Of a DNA stretch of 64,000 nt, positions 38,580 to 51,900 are shown one piece after another (the stretch's first letter is position 1; each line of letters starts with the position of its first letter). The DNA is from Proteles cristata cristata (Eukaryota > Chordata > Mammalia > Carnivora > Hyaenidae). The notes below the pieces were generated by a model. It did no database searches, was not told the DNA's origin, and was given only the letters and a program-made list of their open reading frames with translations. The DNA lies in the NCBI GenBank assembly GCA_017311185.1, contig JAESUZ010002606.1, positions 62,001 to 126,000 of the forward strand. The letters are read 5' to 3'. The position numbers and the translations under genes are program-made.

Positions 38580-39324
38580 TCATAAACTTCTATTTTTTAT
38601 TCTCTTTCTGTACATATTGGCAATGATAAAGCTTAAAGATGCATGTCCTATGAAATATGCAAAAACAAGGGATTTACATAAATAATTTATACTTCAGAAA
38701 ATAAAAGTTGAAAAATATTTTCCACCTCATTAGAGTTCACAGTATTTAAAGTAAATCAAGCTTTCCCCTTTAGATTTCAAACTATATTGTCTCAGCAGAG
38801 ATGATAAAATCTAATCAGGAATAAAACAATCAAGTTTCTGTTTTCATTCAGTGCACGTGTAGACCTACTTCAGTATCAGGCTGTTCCCGTGCTGAGGCTG
38901 CAGCGTTTTCTTCCCGATCCTTCACCTCCTGAGTGGCTGTGACCCCGCAGAGGTCACACGGCATGGAATGGTTACAGCATCACCAAAACCACCCACACTG
39001 GACACATTCAACCGAGTGGTAATGTCTGCTGTTCTGATGCCTCATTTCCACATAATACTTGTTTTAGCCCTGAAAATGGAAACCTTGGCATCTAAACACA
39101 GCCAAACATGTTAACACTAATACAAGGCACTGTGCTGTGGGTTTGGTTTATTTCTAGGAAAGATCATGTTTGCATAGATTGCTAGCAATTTAGTGTGCAA
39201 TAAAATAGAGGGCCGGGCCCGGCACGCGTGGCCTGTGATGGATGAAGCCGTGTGATGCTCCTTTAGCCCAGAGGCAGCACCGTCCGTCTCTAGCCCCAGC
39301 CTTTTGGGCAGATCCCTGAGGCCC
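38580..39324 (-). other. ITSN2: ITSN2 3' UTR
   Basis: Untranslated, moderately AT-rich sequence between the ITSN2 stop and the first AATAAA on the minus strand (38596-38601). It contains no SINE or L1, unlike its surroundings, as expected of a conserved 3' UTR. The 3' boundary is estimated from the signal. Confidence 0.7.
38596..38601 (-). terminator. ITSN2 poly(A) signal
   Basis: Minus-strand AATAAA (TTTATT on the plus strand) about 725 bases after the stop; cleavage is expected some 10-30 bases further on. Confidence 0.6.
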
Positions 39325-39482
39325 CTACAGGAGAGTTTTTTGCTCAAAAAGCTGCAGGTCAAAGCGGACCCAGACTTCCCCGGTGGGGACCTCGTGCAGC
39401 AGCAGCCGGCGGGTTGTGGGGCCTTTGCTTTCCTGTTCTGTGCGAATTTTTGCCACTGGAACTTCAGTGCGACCCAGGAAAT
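39325..39482 (-). CDS. ITSN2: ITSN2 last coding exon and stop
   Basis: Acceptor ATTCTCCAG; completes D from the previous exon, then [40 protein letters not shown] and LFEQKTLL, with TAG at 39325-39327. Confidence 0.95.
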
Positions 39483-42400
39483 CTGGAGAATAGACATGTG
39501 AGAGTCAAAGCTACTTCTTTATAAGGAGGAGTGTCTGAAAACATTAGACTTTCAAATCCAGAACAGTTAACTTCTTTTTGTTAGTAGCTGTCTGATAACT
39601 GCATGGATGCACGCCCAGCGAGAGAGGTCCATGGGAGGGAACCTGCCTTCCTGGAGTCCAAGTTCCTTCAGTCAAAACACGTCTCACCTATTCAGTAGGT
39701 TCTGGGGGCAGTGTTTCTGTTGTGTATGTAGCGAGTGACTGGTGTCTGTGACTGACACAAGCCACAGACCACCCTTTCCCCTGAGAAGACCCCCGACCCA
39801 CTTCCCACATGAACTGCAGGTGCCTATGGTGTCATTTTCCTTAGGTATCACAGGGAAAAATAAAGCTGAGTACCCTGGATCTAGACCCCAAATTCTAGAG
39901 TATTCAGATTCCCTGGTTGAGTTATACTTTACCATCTGGTGAGAACTGATCTCTGTCAAACATGGTGAGACACAGCACATCCTGGTAAAGGTCCTTAATA
40001 AAGAACTGGCAGTTAAAATTCCACTTGGGATTGAGTGTGTCCTGGAGGGTTCTGGTGGTATAGCTCTGGGAGCCCATGCTGATTTCACAGTATGGATTGC
40101 TCTTTCCTGAACAAAAACAAACCAAAGACACATGTGGCATGTGTACATAAAATAAATGACAACAGGACCTTGTCATGAGCAGAAGCAGGATCCAAATGGA
40201 TGCTTCTCTGTAAACCATGACAGCAGGGGCATTGATTGAGGGCCCAGAACTGCCTTGTGGTCTCCACATCCCCGTGCTGATAGCTTCATTAACTTGGGGG
40301 CACCCATGTTGCTCCAGCGCCCCCAATGCTCCCCATGAGCCTGGACATGTGTCCATGCGATTTCTACTCAGAAGCACTGAGGAAAGAGTCACTGGTACTT
40401 ATTAGGAAGACATAATGAGGATAATATTGGTCCAATAACCATTTTAGTGGCACTGGAAACACTGATTTTTTAAGTGTCCCATTATTCAATGTTTACAAGA
40501 GTCATCAGCAAAGAATAGGGCAATTACCACATATGTTGAATGAAAGAAGCATTTACCATTCGGTTTACAGGCTTTTAATTCTGTAGCTTCGATGACATGC
40601 ACCATCAGACGCCCGATGCCTGAAGTCTTTTGAGAGCGAGCTACAAAAGAGGAAGACAAGTGATGTCAATTTCTTCTCTGAGAATGCAGGTAGTGCACAG
40701 AGGATACTGAACTGTGGGTACAGTCTGTTCTTCTAACCAATCCTGACACTCCCCAGTGTCACCGGCCACTGCACTGGGCCTGGCAGACCAGCATCTGGCT
40801 GCTGTGTGGCTTTGCCCAGGGCGTGTCACCCAATGGAGTACCCGTCCACCATCTCTGCTTGTCTTCATTCCACCCAGCCCTGAAGGTGCACGTCCAATCT
40901 CACATGTCCCTCCCCCCTCCCTGCCCCACTCTGCACATCCATTAACCTCAGCGTAGGAGCATCCTGCAGCCTGCTGGTTCTGAAATTCCATGCCCTATCC
41001 GTCTCCTCTGTCAGGAGAGGCTGCTGCAGAGTGTATTGTTTATTCAGCCTTGCATTAATAAACACTCAATTGGCTAGCAAATGGTAATATTAATAAAATA
41101 ATACATTATATCCATTCAGCACTTAAAAGCAGCTAACATTTATTGGATACTTACTTTGTGTTAGGCACATGTGCTAGACCGCTACAAAAGTTTTATTCTG
41201 TAAATTGTACAATTATGCTACATGGTAGCTCTTTATAACTACCATCTGTACATATGGGAGAATTTAGGCTTAGAAAAGACCGTAACCTGCCCATGTCACA
41301 CAGCCTATGAGTGGCAAGGTAAAAAATTAACCGGCAGGTACCAAAAGTCGATTTGCCACCCATCATCATTCCAATTACATGTAAACACTTCAGCTTATAA
41401 AGCAGTTTCACTTAAGACCTTATTCTATTTGGGGATGTACTCAAAACCCTTTTCATATGGAGGAAAATGGGTCTGTGAACTCAGATTGGTAAATATGAAG
41501 TTAGTTAAGCAGGTGTTGCCCTCATGGGTTTAAAAAGGCTGCTTGGTGAGCTATTGATTTTTTAAAACTTAGGGCAAGTAGAACTTAGGAGAAACCCCCT
41601 CACCCTTCCCCTTGTTTGTGCCAACTCTTCAGTGTGGCACCTATACTCAGTTCCTCTTAAAGACAAATAAGTTCCCCTTATGTATCTTGGAAGGCCTGGT
41701 TAAGACTAGCACAGGGCTTGGGCACAGAGTAAGTAATCAATAAATGTCTAAAGAATTGAACATACAGAAAATGCATAACAATATGTATAGATACTGATGT
41801 TAAGCAAAACTAACAAAAACTCTTGATTTTTATCTTTACCAATTAAGAGATCACTATATGCTTTCCAAATCATTCAGTCATTGATTTTTTAATAGCAAGC
41901 TTTTGAAGTACCATTAAAATAAGATTCAATCAGCAAAAGCTAATTGACACATACCTTTCAGGAGTCTATAACAAAATAAGGGAAACCTGAATAAAAAAAC
42001 ATAAAGAGCTGCAGCTCTAGCAGCCAGAAAGGAGGGAGGACTGGACAGGGAAGGCCTGGGTGGGGGGCATGGGAGGGGGGCTGAGAGGTGGTTTGTTCAA
42101 TCAGGCAGTGGTACAGGCAGGCGAGGCAGAGGGAGGAAACGGGGCTGGGGAACAGGTGACACTGGGGATGGGCCCTGGGTCCGGGGTGAGGATTTGTCCT
42201 TGATTTGGGAGGCAATGGGGAAGATGCTTCAGCAGGGAGGGTCAGCCCTGTAGAAAGAATACTTTGGAAATGAAGATGACGGGGGGCCTCGTGCCTGGGT
42301 GGAGACTGGAGGGAAGGTCTGTGCCACTGGGAAAGGCCCGAGACACGGGAAGAGAATGGGGTGGGACGTGGCCTCTGACTAGAGAAGCAGGAGAGCTTCC

Positions 42401-45400
42401 AGCCTGGGCGGCAAGGGCAGTGCTGCCGTCTGCAGAGCTGCTCCTCGGGTGATGCCGTGGTGTGAGGCCCGCGGGGGCGGGGAGAAGTCGAAGTGTGTCT
42501 GGAGCGTGGGCTCGGGGAAGCAGCCCAGCACGATTTTCATGAAACTGATGGGGAAGGGGGACAGAGAGGCTTGGGCAATGGTGAGCTTCAGGAACAAGGG
42601 GGAGGAGGAGCCTGGACTTCCTGCCATTGGGTGCAGGGGGCAAAGTGAGTCAAGCAGTGGGTCAGGTCATTGGTGCCGAGTGAGAGAGCCCTCTGCACGG
42701 AATGAGAATGGGGGTGGCGGTGAAGGGCTGGTGATGAGGAGGAGGGCATTGAGGTCCGGGACCTGGCATCGAGGGAGGGGGGACGGTGGATGAGGAGGAG
42801 GGCTGGGGAAGAGGCCGGGGTGGGAGGGGAGGAGCAGAGCTGATGGGAAACAGGCCAGAGAAGGGAAGTTGGATGAAGCAAAATGGACCAAGCAGAAGTG
42901 GGCTTGGTTGTGGAAAGGACCCTCTTCCTTCACCACAGGCAGAAGGGAGGTCCCGGGGCTGGCCTGGGTGACCCTGTCTGTGTAGTGGGCAGGGGACTCG
43001 GGGAGGCCCCAAGGACAGGAGCTGCCAAGCAGGTCCTGCTAGTTCCTGCTGTCTGATCCCACAGCAAGTCTGCTCCTTCCTCTAGGATGTCCCTGCGCAG
43101 CTCTGCCCTGCAGGAGCAGCAGCTTGCGTCCCAAGGGTGGAACCCGCCCCCTCCCCCCTCTCCCCTCTGGACCCCAGGAGGCTGCTTCCAACTTGCCAGG
43201 GCACCAACTACCTTGATAAGCCTTCTCCCGTTTCTTCTTTTCTGTGTCGATGTACTGCTCAGAGGCCGCCTTGATCTTCTGGACCCAGGCAGTCCTGGAG
43301 GAGAAGCAGAGCACAGCCATGGGGTGGCTTTTTGGCGTACCTCCCAGGTTCAGCCAGGAGCCCCAGGGCTCTGCACTTGTTCTTCACTCCATTGCTAACC
43401 TTGGCTTTGACAAGTTTCCCATCATAGACCTAATCTTAGTTCAGCTGTAAGTCTTGTTTGATAACTGACTTTCAAGCTGAGAATTTCTAGACAGTTACTG
43501 CTTATAAGACACCAGGCACTTGCAAGGTGCAGGCATGCAGAAACAGAAGATGCCTCATCAGCGGCAATTTGGCATGACCGAGCGACATTCTACCATACAA
43601 AGAACACCAAGAACCACGTGCACAGAGGGGAGGAGCACCCCCTGGTGTGTCATCACACACGTGTTGAGCTGCCCCATAGAGGACGCAGGGCTGGCCAGGC
43701 AGAGCAGGAGGAAGGCATTCTGGCTGGAGGGCAGGGCCTGTGCGGTGGAGGGCAGGACAGGCTGCGACAAGAGGGCCTCAGAAACCAGGCGAAGGAGCCC
43801 GGACTGCTGCACGAGGGATTTTAGGAAGCAAGGTGTTGGACCTGCCATTTTTGGAAGATCCTGAGGAGAGACTGGAAGCAGGGACACACGTAGAGGCGGC
43901 TGCAGTAACCAGCATGTCTAAGCCAAGGCTGACCAGTGGGACCAGGGTGGAGGGCGCTGGTTAGCAGAGCTTGAGGATACGGAATTAGTACCACCGAGCA
44001 CGGACTGGAGGTGGGTTTATGGAAGGGAGCTGTCCAAGCTGCAAGGCAGGTCACACGTGGTCAGGACTGACCTCTCATTAATGTTGTCTGTTCGGAGGGT
44101 GTAGACCCTGTCGATGTGAGAAATGTGGAAGACAGGCTCATCGCTGGAAGGGTCTGTGGGCAGTTTCACCAGGACTTCATTCAGGAAAATGGGCTGAAAG
44201 AGTTAGGGCCAAAACAGACTGTGAAATAGGCCAGAGTCCTCCACCCGCCTACATCTAGGGAGAGTTCGATCTGTCCTGAAGAGCTTTGTTGAGGAGGAGA
44301 GAAGGGTCTAGCGTCTTTTACTTAGGGAAAAAGAGCCTGTGTTCATTTTGTGGAAGAAAACTTCTTGGGCAGATGAGATGTTACTGAACTGGGGACAGGA
44401 GCTCCTAGTGTCTATGACTGCTCATGTGACAGGGTCTCTCCTCTGTGTACCTATACTTGGCACTTTGCCTCGGTTTTACAGAGAGACCTGATGCTGAATG
44501 TGGACAGAGGCGGGATCGTGTCACATGTGCCAGCAAGGAAGCCGGAATCCAAAGCTGGAATCCAGCTGTCAGTCCAGCTGTCAGAGGACAGGGAGGCCCC
44601 AGCCACACTGGGGCTGCTTCCCTGGGAAATGACAAAGGAGGAGTGACCCATCTGGAGACAGGTGAAGAGTGTCCCATGAAGACAGGAAAGGCTCAGGCCA
44701 GGAAGGAGGTCCTCCAGGCGAAGGAATCACCTCGTTATGGTCCTGATGCCACGGCCAGGAATGTGACACTTACCGTTTTATACATTTTGAATTGGGCATT
44801 GGACTTAGAGCTGAATAGCTTCTCAGAGCCTGAGGAAACGGCAAACTGCTTGACCATGTAGGTAAGAAGCAGAAAGTCATTGAAGAGGAATCCGTGTAGT
44901 TCCTTGTTGCTCTTGGTCTTGTATAGTTTCCCACTGTGCAGAAGCTTCCGGGGCCCCAAGCAGTTGGTGAGGGAGTTGAATATAAGTTGCTTAAAGAGAA
45001 ATTGTCACTGTGAATCCCAGCACAAACCATCCCAGAGCCCCGTGAGAAGCCTGTGTCCTGGATCTAAGGGTGCACTGATTTGCCTTCAGAGTCCAAACTG
45101 ACATGGGGGATTCTATTAACTGAGTTCAAAGAACTCAAAACAAAGATATCAAATTTCTCTTCCTAAGAAAGAACAATGACAGCCCAAGAAGGGGCAGGAC
45201 AGGGAGTCCATGTGGGCTGGGTTGAGGCATATCCTGTCCACACTAGGTGAAGGCCTGAACCCAGTTCCCTACCCAGAGCCTGCCTAGTGGCACCCACCTC
45301 AACACCACAGGCCTCACCTCTGCAAGACCTTCACACTGAACGTGTGCCTGGATCCACTCTAGTCTGTCTGAATTTTCTTTTTCCCGAACTCCTTCATTAA

Positions 45401-48400
45401 CTTGGGAACAAAGCTCCTCTGCCCGCTCCAGAGCCAGCTTTAGGGAGGAATGGTCCACGTGATTCTCCAGGGTGTTCTCCAGAATCTGGAAAAGAGTGGG
45501 CTGCGTCATGTGGGAAGTGGAGTGTCTTCTACCCACAAGTCCTACCGCCTGCGGTACGTGCTGGGCGCTGGGGATACAATGAGTAAGACGATTTTTTGCC
45601 CTAAGGAAGTGCGTAGCCCCAGAGTTCTTGGGGAGCCTGGTAACTCAGTTATAAGAGAGTGTGCCAACTGCTACACGGATCAAGTGCCCTGAAACCTGTG
45701 GGTGTCCAGCGACTCTCTGGCTTGGTCTTGGTACAAACGTTACCACACATGGCTCCCTTCCTCCCCCCCAGTACTTTAAGCCATGGCCTTTAGGGTGAAC
45801 CCACCAGTATAACCTGGTTGCAGCTTTCGTAAGAGTGTTAACTTACTGAATAGCAATGGCTTATAAGATTTTTGGGGTCACTGATCTTTTTTATTAATCT
45901 GAAAAAAGCAGTGAATTCTCTGCTACAGGAAAGATACAATAAAATCATGTCATCAGCTTGTAGAAAAACATACTTAGTTCATTCTAAAGTGACTTCAAAC
46001 CAATGTAACAAGTGTAAAAGAATAGAAGCTGGCATACAACCGTGTGGTCTCATCAGCAGATGGCTTGTGTCTTGACTCTGGCCACCCAGGGCCACCGTCC
46101 TTTGTTTACAATTACAAAATGGGATAAAGCTCTGAAAGCCTAAAGCTTTTCTTCAATATTCATTTGGCAGCAAAACCTGACCTAAACTGAAGAGACAGAT
46201 CTGTTTATTCCACTTAAAGGTGATTATTCATGGATTTCACTGTAGGAACATTACTGTGTTTGGCTAGAGGCGATGCCCAGGGTTTGCTGGGGTGTCATGT
46301 AATATGCCTTTTTTTTTTTTTTATTTCTGAGAAAGAGACAGCGCGAGCAGGGGAGGGTCAGAGAGAGAAGGAGACACAGAATCTGAAGACAGGCTCCAGG
46401 CTCTGAGCCAGCTGTCAGCACAGAGCCCAATGCGGGGCTCAAACCCACAAACCGTGAGATCATGACCTGAGCTGAAGTTGGACGCTTAACCGACTGAGCC
46501 ACCCAGGCGCCCCTGTAATATGCCATTTTTGAATTACATTCTGAATTCTGAAAAATACATCTGCTTCAAAATATTCGAGTTTTAAATATTTGGGTTATTG
46601 TGTATTAACGGGTTAGTTTGGTATAATAACTGAAACATAAGCTCTGTAGCATAACGTCCGTAAGGAGTTAATATGGCTTAGGGACCAATGGTCAAGAGAT
46701 AATCAATAAAAGTAACAGTCTTATATTATTTCTACTGTTTTCCTTTGTAAGACCATTAAAATTGTATCAGTGATAGTTTGTGGAAAAATCCTTTGTAAGT
46801 ATGGCTTCTCCTTTGAAAGCATATTGGCTCAAGAGGCCCACATTGCTTATGCTAAAAGATGGATAGTATCTTGGGACTGTTTAGTTAGCAAGCTGAACTG
46901 GGGAAGGGCAAGGGGATGGCGATGAGCTCAGGGTAGGACACACTGAGACATCTAAGGAGAGATGTTTCGCTGGTGGATGGGTTTAGATCTCAGCAGAAAG
47001 ACTGAAGCCCAAGGTTGTGCCAATAGTGGACTCTGTCTGGGCTCACGACGGGCTCCACAGCTGCAGACCTGGAGGGCACTTGCTCTGCCTGGAAAACCAC
47101 ATTTGTGACTTTGAGAGACCCAGAGGAGTTTTCCTGGGGAGGGAGAGGACAGGTTACCTAAGTGACACTGGATGGCTCTTCCTTGCCTGATCCAGACTGT
47201 ATGTGCGTGTTTATGTGTGTGTACAGGTGCATGCGCACGGTGTCTGGTCCATCAGACCATGTGGCAGGACTGGCTCCCTGACTATGGCCTCTGTGGACCC
47301 CGAGGGGCCCGGCTCCTCCATCCCAGCCGGGGCACTCACACTTCTGATGAGCAGAGGGTAGCGGGTGATCCTCTGCATAGGCTTCAACAGGAAGCTGGAA
47401 AGGGGCATTCCTTTACATCGAGGGTCAGAGGCCAGCTTCTGCAAATAATGGAGAGGCTCATGAGGAAATCAGAGCTTCAACGAGAACAAAGGAAACACCA
47501 ACCACGCTCCTGAATTTGACTGCCTTTTTGATTTCAAATTTCTTTTAGAAACTCAGGATTCAAAATGATATATATCAGATTAATAGCAGGAGTATGTCCC
47601 TTCATTTGGTGAACCCAGAGGATGCTTTTCAGCTCGCTCTTTCTTTCTTACATGGATTTGGCAGCCTAGGCCATCACTTCCTCCTTTGCTTCCAGAACCA
47701 CTGACAGCTGTCTTCCCAGCCCACTCCTTCCCAATCCTCACTTCCTCTTTCTCCTCTACCTGCTTTTTTTTTTTTTAATGTTTTATTTATTTTTAGGAGA
47801 GAGAGAGAGACAGCATGAGCAGGGGAGGGTCAGAGAGAGAGCGAGTCACAGGCTGAAACAGGCTCCAGGCTCTGAGCTGGCAGTCAGCACAGAGCCCGAC
47901 GCGGGGCTCGAACCCACGAACTGCGAGATCATGACCTAAGCGAAAGTCGGACGCTTAACCGACTAAGCCACCCAGGCGTCCCTCTCCTCTACCTGCTTTT
48001 AACTGTAGGTGCTGCCCAAAGACCCCCAGCAGTTGAGTCCCAGATAGCCACCCGGACCTTCTCTAGAGCTCCATACTGGCCAAGTTACTCTCCTTCCTAC
48101 CTGGGTCTCCTAACAGGCACCTCAATACCTCAGTACACCCCAAAGTCCTCATTTTCCTTCATGAAAGCCTCTCTTCCACCTCCATCCCTGTGTTGGTAGC
48201 ACCATTCTGCACCCCTCTCCCACTCCTAGGAGTCACCTTCAACTCTGTGTTTTAAACAGCTTGTGATTTCCCCCGCTTCTGCCTGCCTGCTATCCCTGCT
48301 TCATTAGAAATAATCACTACCATTTATTGAGCACCTATTATGTGCCAGGTAATGAATGCATTAGCCTTTGCTAAATCCCTTCTGCTCTTTCTTCACTTGG

Positions 48401-48933
48401 CTAATTCATACTCATTTCTGTAGACTCAGATTATGCCTCCTCGTGGCCAGGCCTCCCCCTTCCTTGATGCTTTCGTGTTCAGTGACCTTTCTTGAGCCCC
48501 TACAAATCACCTGTGGCCACCTTTATCATGACACCACATCTGGACTGGGGAAGACAGGCAGAGGTACCAGGTTTGAGGCATCTCCATGACCTTTCAGGCT
48601 GTTATTTCCAGGGAACTAAGGACCACATTTTATTTGCTTTTACTCCTATTATTAGCATAATACTTGAACAGAGTAGCTAGTACTCTTGGATGACTTTTTT
48701 TTTATGACCATTTTTAATGGCTGAAAAGCAAATTTACTATAATTTACCTATTCATTTCCCACTATGAGATATTAAAACTGTCCCCTTCTTTTGTTTTTGC
48801 ATAGATCTATGTATGTTGCTATATAGCAAGCATCTTCATGCTTTTTATTTGTTATTTTCTGAGACTTTTTAAAAAGTAACATTTAGAACACAGCTTATTG
48901 CTAGGTTCTGTTCTTTTTTTAATAGTTATTTTT

Positions 48934-48971
<38 letters not shown>

Positions 48972-51900
48972 AAGCAGAGGAGAGGCAGAGAGGGAAGGAG
49001 CCTCTGAAGAAGCCTCCAGGCTCTGAGCTGTCAGCACAGAGCCCAACACGGGGCTGAACTCACGAGCTGTGAGATCATGACCTGAGCTAAAGTCGGATGC
49101 TCAACTGACTGAGCCACCCAGGTGCCCCTAGATTTTGTTTTTAATGTAATCAACACAATGCCTTTCATTATGAAACTATAAATTTTTTATTTATTCTTAT
49201 TATAGTTGTGATAGCACTGATAACCCTATTTACACTGCTATTGTTATTACGATTTTGAAAATTAAAAAAATGTACTTAGAAGGTAAGAATCCAATTTTTA
49301 AAAATTTTAATTTTGGGGCACCTGGGTGGCTCAGTCCATTAAGTGGCCAACTTCAGCTCAGGTCATGATTTTGTGGTCCCTGGGTTCAGGCCCGCATCAG
49401 ACTCTGCGCTGATAGCTCGGAGCCTGGAGCCTGTTTCATATTCTGTGTCTCTCTCTCTCTCTCTGCCCCTCCCTGACTCATGCCCTCTTTCTCTCCCCCT
49501 CTCTCTCAAAAATAAACATTAAAAAAAATTTTTTTTAAGATTTTATTTTTATTTATTTATTTATTTTTTATTTATTTCTAGGAGAGAGAGAGAGAGAGAC
49601 AGCGTGAGCAGGGGTGGGTCGGAGAGAGAGGGAGTCACAGACTGAAACAGGCTCCAGGCTCTGAGCTGGCAGCACAGAGCCCGACGCGGGGCTCGAACCC
49701 ACGAACCGCGAGATCATGACCTAAGCAAAAGTCGGACGCTTAACTGACTAAGCCACCCAGGCGCCCCTTTAAGATTTTATTTTTAAGTAATCTCTACACC
49801 CAATGTGTGGCCTGAATCCACAACTCTAAGAGTTACATGTTCCACTGACGGAGCCAGCCAGGCTCCCCTACAGACCCTATTTTTAGTTCCACTATTATTT
49901 TATTTTCTATTTATTTATTCATTTATTTTTATTTGAGAGAGAGAGAGGGGGGGAGAAAGAGAGAGTACACAAGCAGGGGAGAGTACACAAGCAGAGGGGG
50001 AGAGACAGAATCCAAGGCAGAGCCTCCCTGGTGTAGGGCTCGATCCCACGACCTGATCCCACGACCCTGTATCATGACCTGAGCTGAAATCAAGAGTTGG
50101 ATGCTCAACCAGCTGAGCCACTCAGGCGCCCCTCTACTATTATTTTAAAACATTTGCATGCCCTCACAATCCCACATTTATCTTATTCTGACCAGTATTT
50201 GTGTCTGTGATTTTGGTGCCCTTGTATGATTCCTCTAGTTCATTTTTTTAAAAAATGTTTATTTTGAGAGAGAGAGAACACGTGTGTGCAAGAGGGGACG
50301 GGGCAACGAGAGAGGGAGGGAAAGAATCCCAGGCAGACTGCACACCGTCAGTGCAGAGCTCCACGTGGGGCTCGAGCTCATGAACTGTGAGACCATGACC
50401 TGAGCCGAAATCAAGAGTCAGACGCTCAACTGACTGAGCCCCCAGGCGCCCCTCTTCTAGTTCACTTCTAAGCAACCCTGTGCCTCCTACCCTTGTCACC
50501 AATTGGAGAATCAGTCCTCAGTGCCTTACTTATACTGGATCATTTTTGCCTCCCTAAGATCACCATAAGGAAGGTAAATATAATTAGCATTTATTGAATG
50601 CTTATTATGTGGTCTTTAAATTCTTTTAAAAAATCTTTCAATTGATTTTTGAGGGAGACAGAGAGCCTGCACAAGACAGGGAGGGGCAGAGCAAGAGGGG
50701 GACAGAAAAATCCAAAGCAGGCTCTGTGATGACAGCAATGAGACTGACTGGGGGCTCGAACTCATGAACCATGAGGTCACGACCTGAGCCAAAACCAAGA
50801 GTTGGATGCTTAGTCAACTGAGCCACCTAGGCGCCCCTCATTTTTATTAAAAAAAAAAAAACTTTTTTAAAAAATATTTTTATTTATTTCTAGGAGAGAG
50901 AGACAGCGTGAGCAGGGGAGGGTCAGAGAGAGAGGGAGTCACAGACGGAAACAGGCTCCAGGCTCTGAGCTGGCAGTCAGCACAGAGCCCGACGCGGGGC
51001 TCGAACCCACAAACCGCGAGATCATGAGTCGGACGCTTAACCGACTAAGCCACCCAGGCACCCCTTATTTTTATAATTAAATACAAATACGAAAACAGGG
51101 TTCTTGGGGTCAGGAACACTTTTGTTTAAACAATGAATTAAATAGGTTTCTGATTTATTTTCTATGATCTATAATAGCTTGTACAGAATGGAATTATCCA
51201 TTTATGGTTAGACAGAATTCACCATTAAGTCCATCAGATGAACCTAGGTCCTCTTTTGGGGTAAGTTACAGTTTTATCCTTGGCTAATAATATCTTCAGA
51301 TTTTCCATTCTTACTGAAGCAGTTTTCAAATTGTAATAGAAAACTACAAATTTTATTAACAGTTTGACACTTATTAGCATATGCTAATATCTTTGACTTA
51401 TATACTCTTTTACTTTAAGAAATATTTCCATGTCTGTTCTTTTTACTTGTGTTCTCTATTAGATTTACCAGAGTTACATTTTATTAGTTCTTTTCAATGT
51501 ATCTGTTCTTAGATATATTGGTACCATTTGTGGTTTTATCTTTATTACTTACACCATTTTCCTGTTGGAATTTTTATCCTCTGCCTAAACATCTTATATT
51601 TTATGCTTAATTATGTTTCTATCCTTTATTGATAAAGAAGACATTAAAATTATGCATTCTCCCTTAAGGCACTGTGGCTGTACAACAGATCCCAACATGC
51701 ACTGTTTCAGAAACCAAGAAAACAAGAAGACATGTAAAAAAGCAAGAAAACAGATTTTACTTTAATTTCTCTCGTCACTGTCACACGCGTAGTGATCGTT
51801 TCTGTTACTGAATGACGTCAGTGAGATGTTCTGACGCATGACACTCTCTGGTAAGAAGTCATGCGAAGCTCATGGCTGGGTCACTCGCAAGGTGTGTTCA

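Noticed and set aside
42242..43012. Overlapping ORFs up to 133 codons on both strands
   Set aside because: Pro/Ser- or Gly/Arg-rich translations of a G-biased intron, with no domain or splice context.
43520..43887. 114-codon plus-strand and 109-codon minus-strand ORFs
   Set aside because: They overlap each other within an ITSN2 intron and show no family resemblance or start context.
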